This document shows positions 40,471 through 50,443 of a stretch of 64,000 nucleotides of DNA, in pieces (positions within the stretch are counted from its first letter, which is position 1; the number at the start of each line of letters is the position of its first letter). The translations under genes and the position numbers were made by a program. This DNA comes from Thiothrix sp. UBA5583 (GTDB taxonomy: Bacteria > Pseudomonadota > Gammaproteobacteria > Thiotrichales > Thiotrichaceae), in NCBI GenBank assembly GCA_002425225.1, contig DILV01000039.1, positions 62,001 through 126,000 on the forward strand, read 5' to 3'. The notes under the pieces were generated by a model. That model was not told the origin of the DNA. It saw only the letters and a program-made list of their open reading frames with translations, and did not search any database.

Positions 40471-40758
40471 TCAGAGCAGTGTCAGGATAATGCCTTGCAA
40501 TTGCACAACAGCCACGATTGAGGCCGAACCAAACAGCAGGACAAGACCCGGTTTGCGCAACAGGGAAAGCCTGTGGGAAGCAAGAATTGCGCCCGAAAAG
40601 AAAAAGCCTATCAAGCCAATGATCAGCTCGGCAGGCACGTCTACCGCCAACACTCTGGCAACACCGAGGAAAAGACCACCGATAATGCCAGCAAATAGCA
40701 AGGCTTTAAGCACTGCCGACGGCACGACGCAATACGTGCGTGCAACCAAATCGTTCAT
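40471..40758 (-). CDS. Small membrane protein of unknown function
   Basis: A 95-residue protein with three predicted hydrophobic helices (VLKALLFAGIIGGLFLGVA, ELIIGLIGFFFSGAILA, GLVLLFGSASIVAVVQLQG). I do not recognise the family. The start ATG at 40758 is preferred because AGGA lies about 8 bp upstream; an ATG six codons earlier lacks a site. It is convergent with uspA (19 bp between) and divergent from the thiC riboswitch. Confidence 0.6.
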   Translation of the reverse strand: MNDLVARTYCVVPSAVLKALLFAGIIGGLFLGVARVLAVDVPAELIIGLIGFFFSGAILASHRLSLLRKPGLVLLFGSASIVAVVQLQGIILTLL

Positions 40759-40915
40759 TGAATATTCCTGCAACATGGGGAAGACCCTAGCTTAATATAA
40801 GATTTTGCTAAAATACACCTTGCGAAAAATCAAACTACCGATGTTAAACCCATATCCCGCGACAAACTGCAAGTTATACCTCCCGCATGATGAATCTGTT
40901 ACAGTAGCGACAAAC

Positions 40916-40998
40916 GAGCTAGGGGTGCTTGCACAAGCAGGCTGAGATTACACCCTTGGAACCTGATACGGATGATACCGGCGTAGGGAATGCTCCAT
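40916..40998 (+). promoter_or_regulatory. TPP riboswitch (THI element)
   Basis: A thiamine-pyrophosphate riboswitch aptamer: GGGGTGC, GGCTGAGA, ACACCCTTGGAACCTGAT, and ACCGGCGTAGGGAA occur in order and spacing typical of the THI element. It lies 40 bp upstream of thiC, so excess TPP should shut off thiC. CCCTAG at 41016-41021, next to the GGAG of thiC, could pair with CTAGGG at 40919-40924 of the aptamer 5' side, suggesting control of translation initiation; that pairing is inference. Confidence 0.95.
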
Positions 40999-41004
40999 TG
41001 CTGA

Positions 41005-42927
<1,923 letters not shown>

Positions 42928-42959
42928 GTGTCTCTAGCAGGTTTTGCTAGAATAGCCGC

Positions 42960-43934
42960 ATGGAAGAAAGCCTATCATTTGCCGTTACTTTTGAAGGCGG
43001 TCAGCCTTCCGTGCAACTCGTTGTACTGGAAGGCTACCGGCATCCCGACCGTATTCTGGAAATCCCACTGGGATTACTCGACTTTCGGGCGCTTGTGCGT
43101 AGTGCGCAAGCCACGGGAGATTACTGGATCGTTAACACCACCCCCGACTTGCCAGATTTCCAGGTAGAATCTGCCGTTTTCGTGCGTCACCGGGATGGCA
43201 AAATCCTGTGGGACATTGTGTACGAACATTATGAACCGTTCCTGCATGTTGAACTGGACATGGAAGATGACGAGCCAGCCGATGAATTCGATGAAAACAT
43301 CATTACCCTGACCTTTGACCCATTCCAGTATGTCAGTGCACTGTACCAGTTCTGTCAGGCATACCCGCAATTCAAGCCGGTCACGTTTCAACCGCAAGCA
43401 AGCGAAGATGGCTTGCAACTGGAATCTTTTCTGCCGCAACTCTATATCCTGTGGCGACGTCATGGTGAAACGCATGGGGCGGTCAATGCAGAAGGGGTAC
43501 TGATTACCGATACGGACAGTTTCTCGCGTCAGGCTGAAGAACAGTGGACGGATGAAGTCCTGCGTGCCCTGCTGGAAATGCGCTTCGGGCGCATCATGGG
43601 CAATATTGATGCCTATCTGGATTCCTTGCCACCGGATGTGTTGGCAAAACTGGAAGCCGACAGCGCCCATATCGAAACGGCACTCAACGAGCGCTGGTCA
43701 AAACTGGTCAATTCCCTGACTGAAGAAGAAGCCGAAGACCTGGAAAACGAGCAAAGCAAAAGCAAGTTCCCCAACAGCCTGAAATTGCGCCTGATGCGTG
43801 AATTCCTGTCTGGCAACCCCTCCGTGCTGTTGGGCTATTCCCATGAAGATGAAAATCCTGACACAACGGACAAAGTAATCAGCCTTGCCAACTGGAAAAA
43901 AGATCGGCAAGACACCAGCTCCAGCCAGCCATGA
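42960..43934 (+). CDS. Acidic cytoplasmic protein of unknown function
   Basis: A 324-residue protein with no signal peptide or membrane helix, strongly acidic (ELDMEDDEPADEFDEN, SLTEEEAEDLENEQS). I do not recognise the family. The first half looks like mixed alpha/beta with many aromatic residues (YWIVNTTPDLPDF, LWDIVYEHYEPF); the second half is helical. It starts 32 bp after thiC, so it could be cotranscribed, but nothing ties it to thiamine. A hairpin at its 3' end overlaps the convergent exosortase operon. Confidence 0.75.
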   Translation: MEESLSFAVTFEGGQPSVQLVVLEGYRHPDRILEIPLGLLDFRALVRSAQATGDYWIVNTTPDLPDFQVESAVFVRHRDGKILWDIVYEHYEPFLHVELDMEDDEPADEFDENIITLTFDPFQYVSALYQFCQAYPQFKPVTFQPQASEDGLQLESFLPQLYILWRRHGETHGAVNAEGVLITDTDSFSRQAEEQWTDEVLRALLEMRFGRIMGNIDAYLDSLPPDVLAKLEADSAHIETALNERWSKLVNSLTEEEAEDLENEQSKSKFPNSLKLRLMREFLSGNPSVLLGYSHEDENPDTTDKVISLANWKKDRQDTSSSQP

Positions 43935-43940
43935 AACGAT

Positions 43941-43972
43941 AAGGCATCGGGCTTAACGCGCCAATGCCTTTT
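43941..43972 (+). terminator. Candidate terminator after the 324-residue orphan
   Basis: AAGGCAT and ATGCCTT form a 7-bp stem with inner GG/CC pairs, followed by TT. It overlaps the last codons of the convergent gene, so it may be a chance structure. Confidence 0.35.
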
Positions 43973-44564
43973 CCAGTTGCGGCGCCAGTTGGGTTAGAAA
44001 ATCACGACTCAACGCCACCCAGATAATGAGTGGTGCAATCATGGGCAGCAACAGGGTTCCTACCTGATAGCCCAGCGCAATCAGGTCAATGCTGCCTTGC
44101 GCAAACCCCTGTTGCAACTGAAAAGCAGCCCCCACCTCAAACGTCAGCGTTTTCAACACATGGAATACCATGCTGAACAATTCGACTGGCAACAGTAGTA
44201 ATAATCCCCACACCAGCTTCAAGCCACGTTCCTTGCCTGGAGTAGCCAGTATCAACGCAGCCAGCAAAGGCAGGCTGTAACTGTAGACCAGCGGGTTCAG
44301 GTGAAAACCCAGCACATCATCCCCCACAGGTGGTGATACCACTGCCCCGCTGGCATCACGCCCGAAACTGGATGCCAGTACCAGCATGTGCCCATCCAGT
44401 TTCAGCCACAGTAAGGCATCCGGCGTGATCCAATCCAGCAATGCACTCGTCAGCAAGGTAACAGGAGCAAGATGAACAGCGGCGGTGAAATACCAGACCA
44501 AAAACGTCAATGGCAAAAGAATTACCACGCCCAGCATGAAACGATACAAAGGTTTCTGGCTCAT
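43953..44564 (-). CDS. Exosortase H-associated membrane protein
   Basis: A 203-residue polytopic membrane protein with four to five hydrophobic segments. It matches, from memory, the partner protein found directly downstream of exosortase H genes. Its ATG overlaps the exosortase stop (ATGA), with GGGGGAGG upstream, so the two are translationally coupled. Its role is unknown; assistance in processing or exporting IPTLxxWG-CTERM proteins is the usual inference. The loop SSFGRDASGAVVSPPVGDDV is probably periplasmic. Confidence 0.75.
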   Translation of the reverse strand: MSQKPLYRFMLGVVILLPLTFLVWYFTAAVHLAPVTLLTSALLDWITPDALLWLKLDGHMLVLASSFGRDASGAVVSPPVGDDVLGFHLNPLVYSYSLPLLAALILATPGKERGLKLVWGLLLLLPVELFSMVFHVLKTLTFEVGAAFQLQQGFAQGSIDLIALGYQVGTLLLPMIAPLIIWVALSRDFLTQLAPQLEKALAR

Positions 44565-45085
44565 ACCGTAGCCTCCCCCTGAGGTGACGCAGGTGGAACG
44601 GGCTTGTCATCCACTGGCAAATAGCGAATCCAGATCAAAAACACCACCAACGCATCCAGCATGATCAACGCCTGCCAGACGTAAAGATGTGCCCAATCGA
44701 ACAGTTCCCGGTTCCATTGCCCGAGGTAAAACAGGCTGATAATCCGCAACAGGTTGACACCCTGAATCGCGACAAAGCCCCATAACAAGCCTTGCAGCTT
44801 GTACAGGAAAGGTGCAGGAAAAGCGATGATGGCAGCCAGCAACACAATCATGGCTTCCACCCCATTGCAGCCAGGCTCAATGGAGACAGCAAAGCCGTTC
44901 AAGGTACTGCGTACCACCTTGCCGGAAGTAGCCACATTTGGGTCAAAAGCGGAAACCAGCCAGCCACTGACATCAGCCAACAAACCAGTCCAGGGAAGGA
45001 TGACAGCAGATTGCACCGGTTGCAGGATTTCGACACCAAACAGCGTCACCTGCACCAGCATGAACACAACAAGAAAACGTAACAT
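44561..45085 (-). CDS. xrtH: Exosortase H (XrtH)
   Basis: A 174-residue integral membrane cysteine transpeptidase of the exosortase family. The catalytic residues are visible: Cys73 in EPGCNGVEAM, Arg114 in VNLLRIISLFY, His133 in WAHLYVWQ. The small size, the GCNGVEA motif and the following partner gene fit XrtH, the type that processes IPTLxxWG-CTERM sorting signals. Such signals sit on exported proteins at the C-terminus; none of the proteins in this window ends that way, so substrates must be elsewhere. The ATG has TAGGGG upstream. Confidence 0.88.
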   Translation of the reverse strand: MLRFLVVFMLVQVTLFGVEILQPVQSAVILPWTGLLADVSGWLVSAFDPNVATSGKVVRSTLNGFAVSIEPGCNGVEAMIVLLAAIIAFPAPFLYKLQGLLWGFVAIQGVNLLRIISLFYLGQWNRELFDWAHLYVWQALIMLDALVVFLIWIRYLPVDDKPVPPASPQGEATV

Positions 45086-45124
45086 AGCCCCTACTTATCA
45101 TTGTTATTATTCAGGGTTAAAACT

Positions 45125-45448
45125 TTAACGCATTTTACCTACGGATGATAGTTTGATTGTGGCAACGCCTTTGTCCTGCTTGCCACAGGAACCGCCGACT
45201 GGCTGCCGGTGTTGGCATTCGCTTTTCAACAGACACCGCCCCATCCAGAACAGCATCACCCCTGAGATGACACAAACACCAACAAACACCCAGCTCACAT
45301 CCTGCCCTTGCTGGTGCTGTACATAAGCGCCCATGACACCAATCCCCACCAGTAACAGCAAAGCAACCCAGCGGGCAATATTGATGAAGCGGAAGGCCAG
45401 TGATTTTTCACAACGGTGTAAGGCCCAACATTTTGCTTTGTCATTCAT
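45125..45448 (-). CDS. Small two-helix membrane protein linked to the Ser/Thr kinase
   Basis: A 107-residue protein with two hydrophobic segments (WVALLLLVGIGVMGAYV and VSWVFVGVCVISGVMLFW) and several Cys (KCWALHRCEK, CLLKSECQH, GSCGK). I do not recognise it. The ATG at 45448 is chosen because GGGAG lies about 9 bp upstream; an ATG at 45475 overlapping the kinase stop would add nine residues. Its position directly behind the kinase suggests cotranscription; a functional link is inference. Confidence 0.6.
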   Translation of the reverse strand: MNDKAKCWALHRCEKSLAFRFINIARWVALLLLVGIGVMGAYVQHQQGQDVSWVFVGVCVISGVMLFWMGRCLLKSECQHRQPVGGSCGKQDKGVATIKLSSVGKMR

Positions 45449-45471
45449 CGAAATGCTCTCCCAATCATCGC

Positions 45472-46350
45472 TCAAGTCGTGCGATTATGCCTATCAAGTT
45501 GCTGCATGGCATCAAGCAACAAACATGCCACATCGCTGACAGACTGTAACCTGTTATCCAAAAACTTTGCCAGAAGCCCCTCCAACAGTGGCTGAAAGGA
45601 TTGCAAGGCAACCGGCAGCCTGGGAATGGGGGCAAGCAGATGTTTTTTCAAGAGTTCTTCCAGTGTCTTGGCATCATAGGGCTTATCGCCTGTCAGGAGT
45701 TCATACAGTATTACCCCTAGGGCATACAGGTCGGAACGCTCATCGGCATCCTCCCCCATGATCCGCTCCGGGCTAATATAGTAAGGCGTGCAATACACCT
45801 CGTCGGCCTGCAAAAAACCGGCTTCCAGCAACAAACGGCTTTCAATGCCAAAGTCCAGCAAAGCCAGTGAACCATCTTCGCGCACCAAAATGTTCGCCGG
45901 TTTCAGATCACGGTGCAGCAGGCACAGGGAATGCATGGCTCCGACAGCCGCCAGCAATTCCTCAAACCATTGCAAACGCTGCGGCAAAGGCGGCAAAGGG
46001 CTAGTTTCCAGATGATGCCGCAAGGTATCCCCCTGGATGTATTCCATCCGCAGATAGATCGCACCATCGACCATACCTGCATCCAACACCCGTACCAACC
46101 CGCGCTGTTGCAGCAACCCTAAGGCACGCGAAGTTAGCAGGAAATCATCCAGCACTGCTGACGCAATCAGGGGGGCATCGAATTTGAAACGTTTGACGGC
46201 AAACGGCAAATGCGCCGTGTTTTCCGCCAGCAAGATGACGGCATTGTCACTCTCGTGCAATACCTCGCGGAAAGTCAGACCGGGCAACACCAGCGGGTAT
46301 TGTTGCAGGCAACGCCGTAGCTTGTGCTGTTGATAAGCGGCTTCATCCAT
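45472..46350 (-). CDS. Hanks-type Ser/Thr protein kinase
   Basis: A 292-residue eukaryotic-like kinase domain without membrane helix or sensor domain. Visible motifs: AVKRF with catalytic Lys53, hinge MEYIQGDTL, catalytic loop HRDLKPAN at 146-153, DFGIE at 166-170 (DFG is kept, but Glu follows instead of the usual Ala/Ser), SPER for the APE motif, and SDLYALGVILYELLTG. All catalytic residues are present, so it should be active. The glycine loop is not obvious (HESDNAVIL). Substrate unknown; the neighbours are the small membrane protein and the exosortase pair. Confidence 0.9.
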   Translation of the reverse strand: MDEAAYQQHKLRRCLQQYPLVLPGLTFREVLHESDNAVILLAENTAHLPFAVKRFKFDAPLIASAVLDDFLLTSRALGLLQQRGLVRVLDAGMVDGAIYLRMEYIQGDTLRHHLETSPLPPLPQRLQWFEELLAAVGAMHSLCLLHRDLKPANILVREDGSLALLDFGIESRLLLEAGFLQADEVYCTPYYISPERIMGEDADERSDLYALGVILYELLTGDKPYDAKTLEELLKKHLLAPIPRLPVALQSFQPLLEGLLAKFLDNRLQSVSDVACLLLDAMQQLDRHNRTT

Positions 46351-46459
46351 TAACGTTGCCTAACCCCTTTTGATGCTTATTTATAGGAATAAGCCCCGAG
46401 TGTAGAACAGTTCTCCCTATTATTCCCTAACTGTCGTATATGGCAGGTTTTTTCCGACA

Positions 46460-46488
46460 TTGACAACATTCCAGCACTCCCGGATAAT
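46460..46488 (+). promoter_or_regulatory. Sigma-70 promoter of rpsF-rpsR-rplI
   Basis: TTGACA at 46460-46465 and GATAAT at 46483-46488 with 17-bp spacing, directed at rpsF. The -35 is perfect and the -10 differs at one base. Confidence 0.75.
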
Positions 46489-46518
46489 TGTGCCCCTTTA
46501 GCGGTAGCAATACCCTCT

Positions 46519-46554
46519 AAACCCTTGCCTCACCGCCATGACGGGAGGCTGTTT
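46519..46554 (+). promoter_or_regulatory. Candidate S6:S18-binding leader
   Basis: Between the promoter and rpsF, GCCTC (46527-46531) pairs with GAGGC (46545-46549), with an ACCG bulge and a small CC/GG tip. AAAC/GTTT can extend the base. A stem with a bulged CCG is the known feature of the S6:S18 autoregulatory leader in rpsF operons. The fold was drawn by hand. Confidence 0.5.
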
Positions 46555-46575
46555 AACCCGAAAGGAAGAGCATTC

Positions 46576-46968
46576 ATGCGACATTATGAAATTGTTTTTC
46601 TGGTTCATCCTGACCAGAGCGAACAAGTACCGGCGATGGTAGAACGCTATCGCAGCATGGTACAGGAAAGCGGTGGCGCGATTCACCGTCTGGAAGACTG
46701 GGGTCGCCGTCAACTGGCTTACCCTATCAACAAGCTGCACAAGGCACACTACGTGCTGATGAACATCGAGTGTGGCGCGGAAACCCTGGCTGAACTGGAA
46801 AGCATTTTCCGTTTCAACGACGCGGTTATCCGCCATCTCACCATCCTCTGTGACAAGGCCGTTAGCGAGCCTTCCCCACTGAAGAAGGAAAGCGAAGGCA
46901 AACCCGCCAAGCGTATGCGTGAAGAAGTCGTCGCTGATGACGAAGACGACGCATCCGACGACGAATAA
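46576..46968 (+). CDS. rpsF: 30S ribosomal protein S6
   Basis: Ribosomal protein S6, 130 residues from [19 protein letters not shown] at 46576, preceded by AAGGAAGAG; the longer upstream frame is not used. It pairs with S18 in the 30S platform. [18 protein letters not shown] and [10 protein letters not shown] are family marks. The C-terminus is long and very acidic ([13 protein letters not shown]), resembling the Glu-rich tail of some gammaproteobacterial S6 proteins that RimK modifies. First gene of rpsF-rpsR-rplI. Confidence 0.97.
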   Translation: MRHYEIVFLVHPDQSEQVPAMVERYRSMVQESGGAIHRLEDWGRRQLAYPINKLHKAHYVLMNIECGAETLAELESIFRFNDAVIRHLTILCDKAVSEPSPLKKESEGKPAKRMREEVVADDEDDASDDE

Positions 46969-46995
46969 TCACGGCTGATCTGGAGATACACACTT

Positions 46996-47223
46996 ATGTC
47001 ACGTCAATTCCGCCGCAAAAAATACTGCCGTTTCACGGCTGAAGGCATCACCGAAGTTGATTACAAGGATGTCGACATCCTGAAAAGCTTCATTACCGAA
47101 ACCGGCAAAATCGTGCCTAGCCGCATCACCGGCACCAAGGCCAAATACCAGCGTCAACTGGCGACCGCGATCAAACGCGCCCGCTTCCTGGCTCTGCTAC
47201 CGTATTCAGACCAGCACAAGTAA
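46996..47223 (+). CDS. rpsR: 30S ribosomal protein S18
   Basis: Ribosomal protein S18, 75 residues, with [13 protein letters not shown] at the start and [20 protein letters not shown], then [12 protein letters not shown] at the end. The start ATG has GGAG upstream. Second gene of the operon and the partner of S6. Confidence 0.97.
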   Translation: MSRQFRRKKYCRFTAEGITEVDYKDVDILKSFITETGKIVPSRITGTKAKYQRQLATAIKRARFLALLPYSDQHK

Positions 47224-47287
47224 GCTGCTGCCAACAGTCAACTGACGCGCAAATGCATGGCGTTTGTGCGCAAACAAGGTGAGAACG

Positions 47288-47734
47288 ATGGAAGTCATTC
47301 TTCTGAAAAAAGTAGAAAACCTCGGTGCACTGGGCAGTGTTGTCTCCGTGCGTCCGGGTTATGCACGCAACTACCTGATCCCGCAGGGCAAAGCCCAGAT
47401 GGCTACCAAAGCCAATATGGAAGCATTTGAAGCCCGCCGCGTCGAGCTGGAAGCCGAAGCATCTGCCGCACTGGCTGCTGCTGAAGCCCGTAAAGCCCAA
47501 CTGGACGGCATGGTGCTGACCATCAAGGCCAAAGCCGGTAACGAAGGCAAACTGTTCGGTTCCGTTTCCAACATTGAAATTACCGAAGCCATTGTTGCTG
47601 CCGGTGTGGAAGTGGAACGCCGCGAAATCCGTATGCCTGACGGTGCTATCCGTCACTTGGGCGAGTTTGAAGTCGGCCTGCACCTGCATACCGAAGTCAA
47701 CACTGTCGTCAAGGTTGTGGTTGAAGCAGCATAA
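47288..47734 (+). CDS. rplI: 50S ribosomal protein L9
   Basis: Ribosomal protein L9, 148 residues from MEVILLKKVENLG at 47288, with AAGGTGAG upstream. The N-domain contains VRPGYARNYLIPQGKA; a long connecting helix (ANMEAFEARRVELEAEASAA) leads to the C-domain with GKLFGSVSNIEI. Last gene of the operon; a strong terminator follows. Confidence 0.97.
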   Translation: MEVILLKKVENLGALGSVVSVRPGYARNYLIPQGKAQMATKANMEAFEARRVELEAEASAALAAAEARKAQLDGMVLTIKAKAGNEGKLFGSVSNIEITEAIVAAGVEVERREIRMPDGAIRHLGEFEVGLHLHTEVNTVVKVVVEAA

Positions 47735-47757
47735 GCGCTGCCGACAACCTGCTAGCA

Positions 47758-47802
47758 GAAATACCCCGCAGTGCCGTCAGGTGTTGCGGGGTATTTTCGT
47801 TT
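47758..47802 (+). terminator. Terminator after rplI
   Basis: AAATACCCCGCA and TGCGGGGTATTT form a perfect 12-bp stem around a 14-nt loop, followed by TCGTTTT. Because the stem ends in A/T runs on both sides it could work in both directions. Confidence 0.85.
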
Positions 47803-47866
47803 TATCCACAGAATTACCACAGACCTATCCCTAACCTTTCCGGCTGAGTTTCGTTAGAATGCTCAC

Positions 47867-49249
47867 ATGGCAGACTCATACGAATCCCTCAAAATCCCCC
47901 CCCATTCCATCGAAGCCGAGCAATCCGTGTTGGGCGGCTTGTTGCTGAGCGGGTTGGCACGCGACAGTACCGCCTGGGACACCATCGCCGACAAGGTGGT
48001 GGAAAGCGATTTCTATCGGCAGGATCACCGTCTGATTTTCCGCGCCATTGCTGACCTTGCTGAAGACAGCAAGCCGCTGGATCTGGTCACGGTGTCGGAA
48101 TGGCTGAAACAACGTGGCGAACTGGAAAATGCCGGTGGTTTTGCCTATCTTGCAACCATGGCAAAAGACACCCCCAGTGCCGCCAATATCCGTGCCTATG
48201 CAGAAATCGTGCGGGAAAAATCCATCCTGCGCCAGTTGATCAGCGTTGGTACGGGTATCGCCGACTCCGCTTTCACCGCCCAAGGTCGCCCCAGCAAGGA
48301 ATTGCTGGATGAAGCAGAGCAAAAAGTTTTCAGAATTGCCGAACAAGGTGCACGTCAGGGGCAGGTTTTCAAGCCACTCAAAAAACTGCTGAAAACCACC
48401 TTGGAACACATTGAGGAACTCAGCAAGCTCAACAGCACCATTACCGGCGTTTCCACCGGCTATACCGATCTGGACGAAATGACTTCCGGCTTGCAGAAAG
48501 GCGATCTAGTGATTGTCGCCGGGCGGCCATCCATGGGCAAAACCACCTTTTCGATGAACATCGCCGAATACGCTGCTGCCCACAAGAAGCTGCCAACCGC
48601 TGTTTTCAGCATGGAGATGCCCGCCGAACAACTGGTGTTGCGTTTGCTGTCATCCATGGGCAGGGTTGACCAGCACAAGGTGCGTACCGGCAAGCTGACC
48701 GATGAGGACTGGCCCCGCATCGCCACCGCCGTGAAAATTTTCTCTGAAGTTCCCATGTTCATTGATGACAGCCCGGCGCTGTCGCCTACGGAAGTCCGTG
48801 CTCGCGCCCGCCGCCTGATGCGTGAACACGGGCAACTCGGCCTGATTGTGTTGGACTACCTGCAACTGATGCAGGTCGGCGGTGGTTCTGATAACCGTAC
48901 TGCTGAAATTTCTGAAATTTCCCGCTCCCTGAAATCGCTGGCAAAAGAACTGGCTTGCCCCGTCATTGCCCTTTCCCAGCTCAACCGCAGTCTGGAACAG
49001 CGCCCCAACAAGCGCCCGGTAATGTCGGATTTACGTGAATCGGGCGCGATCGAACAGGATGCTGACGTAATCATGTTCGTCTACCGCGATGAAGTCTACA
49101 ACCCCGAATCCCCCGACAAAGGTACGGCAGAAATCATCATTGCCAAGCAGCGTAATGGCCCTATTGGCACATGCCGCCTCACGTTCCTCGGCAAATACAC
49201 CCGTTTCGAGAATTTTACCCCGGACATTTACACACCGGGATTTGAATAA
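47867..49249 (+). CDS. dnaB: Replicative DNA helicase DnaB
   Basis: DnaB, 460 residues, the hexameric 5'-3' helicase at the replication fork. The N-terminal domain begins PPHSIEAEQSVLGGLLL. The RecA-like domain has Walker A GRPSMGKTTFSMN, the Walker B segment LIVLDYLQLM and SEISRSLKSLAKEL, and the late motif GAIEQDADVIMFVYR. No intein. No strong ribosome-binding site is seen before the ATG. No dnaC-type loader is visible; the window has dciA instead, which fits the known mutual exclusion. Confidence 0.97.
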   Translation: MADSYESLKIPPHSIEAEQSVLGGLLLSGLARDSTAWDTIADKVVESDFYRQDHRLIFRAIADLAEDSKPLDLVTVSEWLKQRGELENAGGFAYLATMAKDTPSAANIRAYAEIVREKSILRQLISVGTGIADSAFTAQGRPSKELLDEAEQKVFRIAEQGARQGQVFKPLKKLLKTTLEHIEELSKLNSTITGVSTGYTDLDEMTSGLQKGDLVIVAGRPSMGKTTFSMNIAEYAAAHKKLPTAVFSMEMPAEQLVLRLLSSMGRVDQHKVRTGKLTDEDWPRIATAVKIFSEVPMFIDDSPALSPTEVRARARRLMREHGQLGLIVLDYLQLMQVGGGSDNRTAEISEISRSLKSLAKELACPVIALSQLNRSLEQRPNKRPVMSDLRESGAIEQDADVIMFVYRDEVYNPESPDKGTAEIIIAKQRNGPIGTCRLTFLGKYTRFENFTPDIYTPGFE

Positions 49250-49275
49250 ATGGCGCAACCCGCTACACTGCCCGC

Positions 49276-50349
49276 ATGAAACGATCAGCCCGCGCCATCA
49301 TTGACTCTTCCGCCCTGCGGCATAACCTTGCCCGTTGCCGCGAGGTTGCGCCCAACAGTCTGGCAATGACCGTCATCAAGGCCAATGCTTACGGGCACAA
49401 CATGCTCAAAACGGCAGAAACCCTCAGTCATGCTAATGGTTTTGCCGTTTCCTGCATTCAGGAAGCAATGGAGTTACGTCAGGCGCGATTCATCCACCCG
49501 ATTCTGGTATTGCAAGGTTTCAACAGCCTGCAAACCCTGAAAGCGGCTGCGGAACACCGTCTGCGTGTGGTAATCCACGACCGTTACCAACTTGACCTGC
49601 TGGACAGCGCCCCCGCATCCATCAAGGTGGATGCAGCCCTCAAGCTGGATACCGGAATGCACCGTCTCGGCTTGCCCATCGAACAGGCCAGCAACCTGTT
49701 TGAACAGCTCAGCAAGCATTCCAACATCAAGCCCACCCCCTGGCTGATGACCCACATGGCCTGCGCGGATGAACCGGAAAATCCCCACACGCAGCAACAG
49801 CTTGAGCGCTTTGCCAAATACACCGCAGGGTTACAGGCTCCCCGCAGCATTGGCAATTCCGCCAGTATCCTTGGCTGGCCACAAACCCACGTCAACTGGG
49901 TACGCCCCGGCATCATGCTGTATGGCTCCTCCCCTTTCGTCAATGGCAATCACAAAGGAGATGACCTGCAACCGGTCATGACCCTGACAGCCCCTATCAT
50001 TGCCATCCACACCATTGCCAAAGGTGAAAGCATCGGCTACGGCGCAAGCTGGACATGTGCGGAAGACACCCGTACCGGCGTGGTGGCGATCGGCTATGCT
50101 GACGGTTATCCACGCCATGCCCCCAGTGGCACACCTGTGTGGATTAACGGTAAGGAAACCCGTATCCTCGGGCGCGTCTCTATGGACATGATCGTGATCG
50201 ACCTGACCACAGTTGAAGCTCGCATCGGCGATCAGGTGGAACTGTGGGGCAAACATTTATCCGTTGACCGTATCGCCAAAGCAGCAGGAACTATCAGTTA
50301 CGAGTTGCTGTGCAATGCAGGCAACCTCTGCCAACACGAATACCAATAA
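49276..50349 (+). CDS. alr: Alanine racemase
   Basis: Alanine racemase, 357 residues, PLP-dependent, supplies D-Ala to Ddl. It begins RSARAIIDSSALRHNLAR; the PLP lysine is in VIKANAYGHN, and the second catalytic Tyr in IGYGASWTC. IGYADGYPR and GRVSMDMIVIDLT are also family marks. It follows dnaB by 26 bp, a neighbourhood common in gammaproteobacteria. Confidence 0.96.
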   Translation: MKRSARAIIDSSALRHNLARCREVAPNSLAMTVIKANAYGHNMLKTAETLSHANGFAVSCIQEAMELRQARFIHPILVLQGFNSLQTLKAAAEHRLRVVIHDRYQLDLLDSAPASIKVDAALKLDTGMHRLGLPIEQASNLFEQLSKHSNIKPTPWLMTHMACADEPENPHTQQQLERFAKYTAGLQAPRSIGNSASILGWPQTHVNWVRPGIMLYGSSPFVNGNHKGDDLQPVMTLTAPIIAIHTIAKGESIGYGASWTCAEDTRTGVVAIGYADGYPRHAPSGTPVWINGKETRILGRVSMDMIVIDLTTVEARIGDQVELWGKHLSVDRIAKAAGTISYELLCNAGNLCQHEYQ

Positions 50350-50443
50350 CACATAAAATTTTTTACACTTTGACTGGAAATTGCTCAAATTTTTGCTACC
50401 CTCTTCTTCTGGCGCAACAAGTTTGAGTAATGGACGGTAAAAA

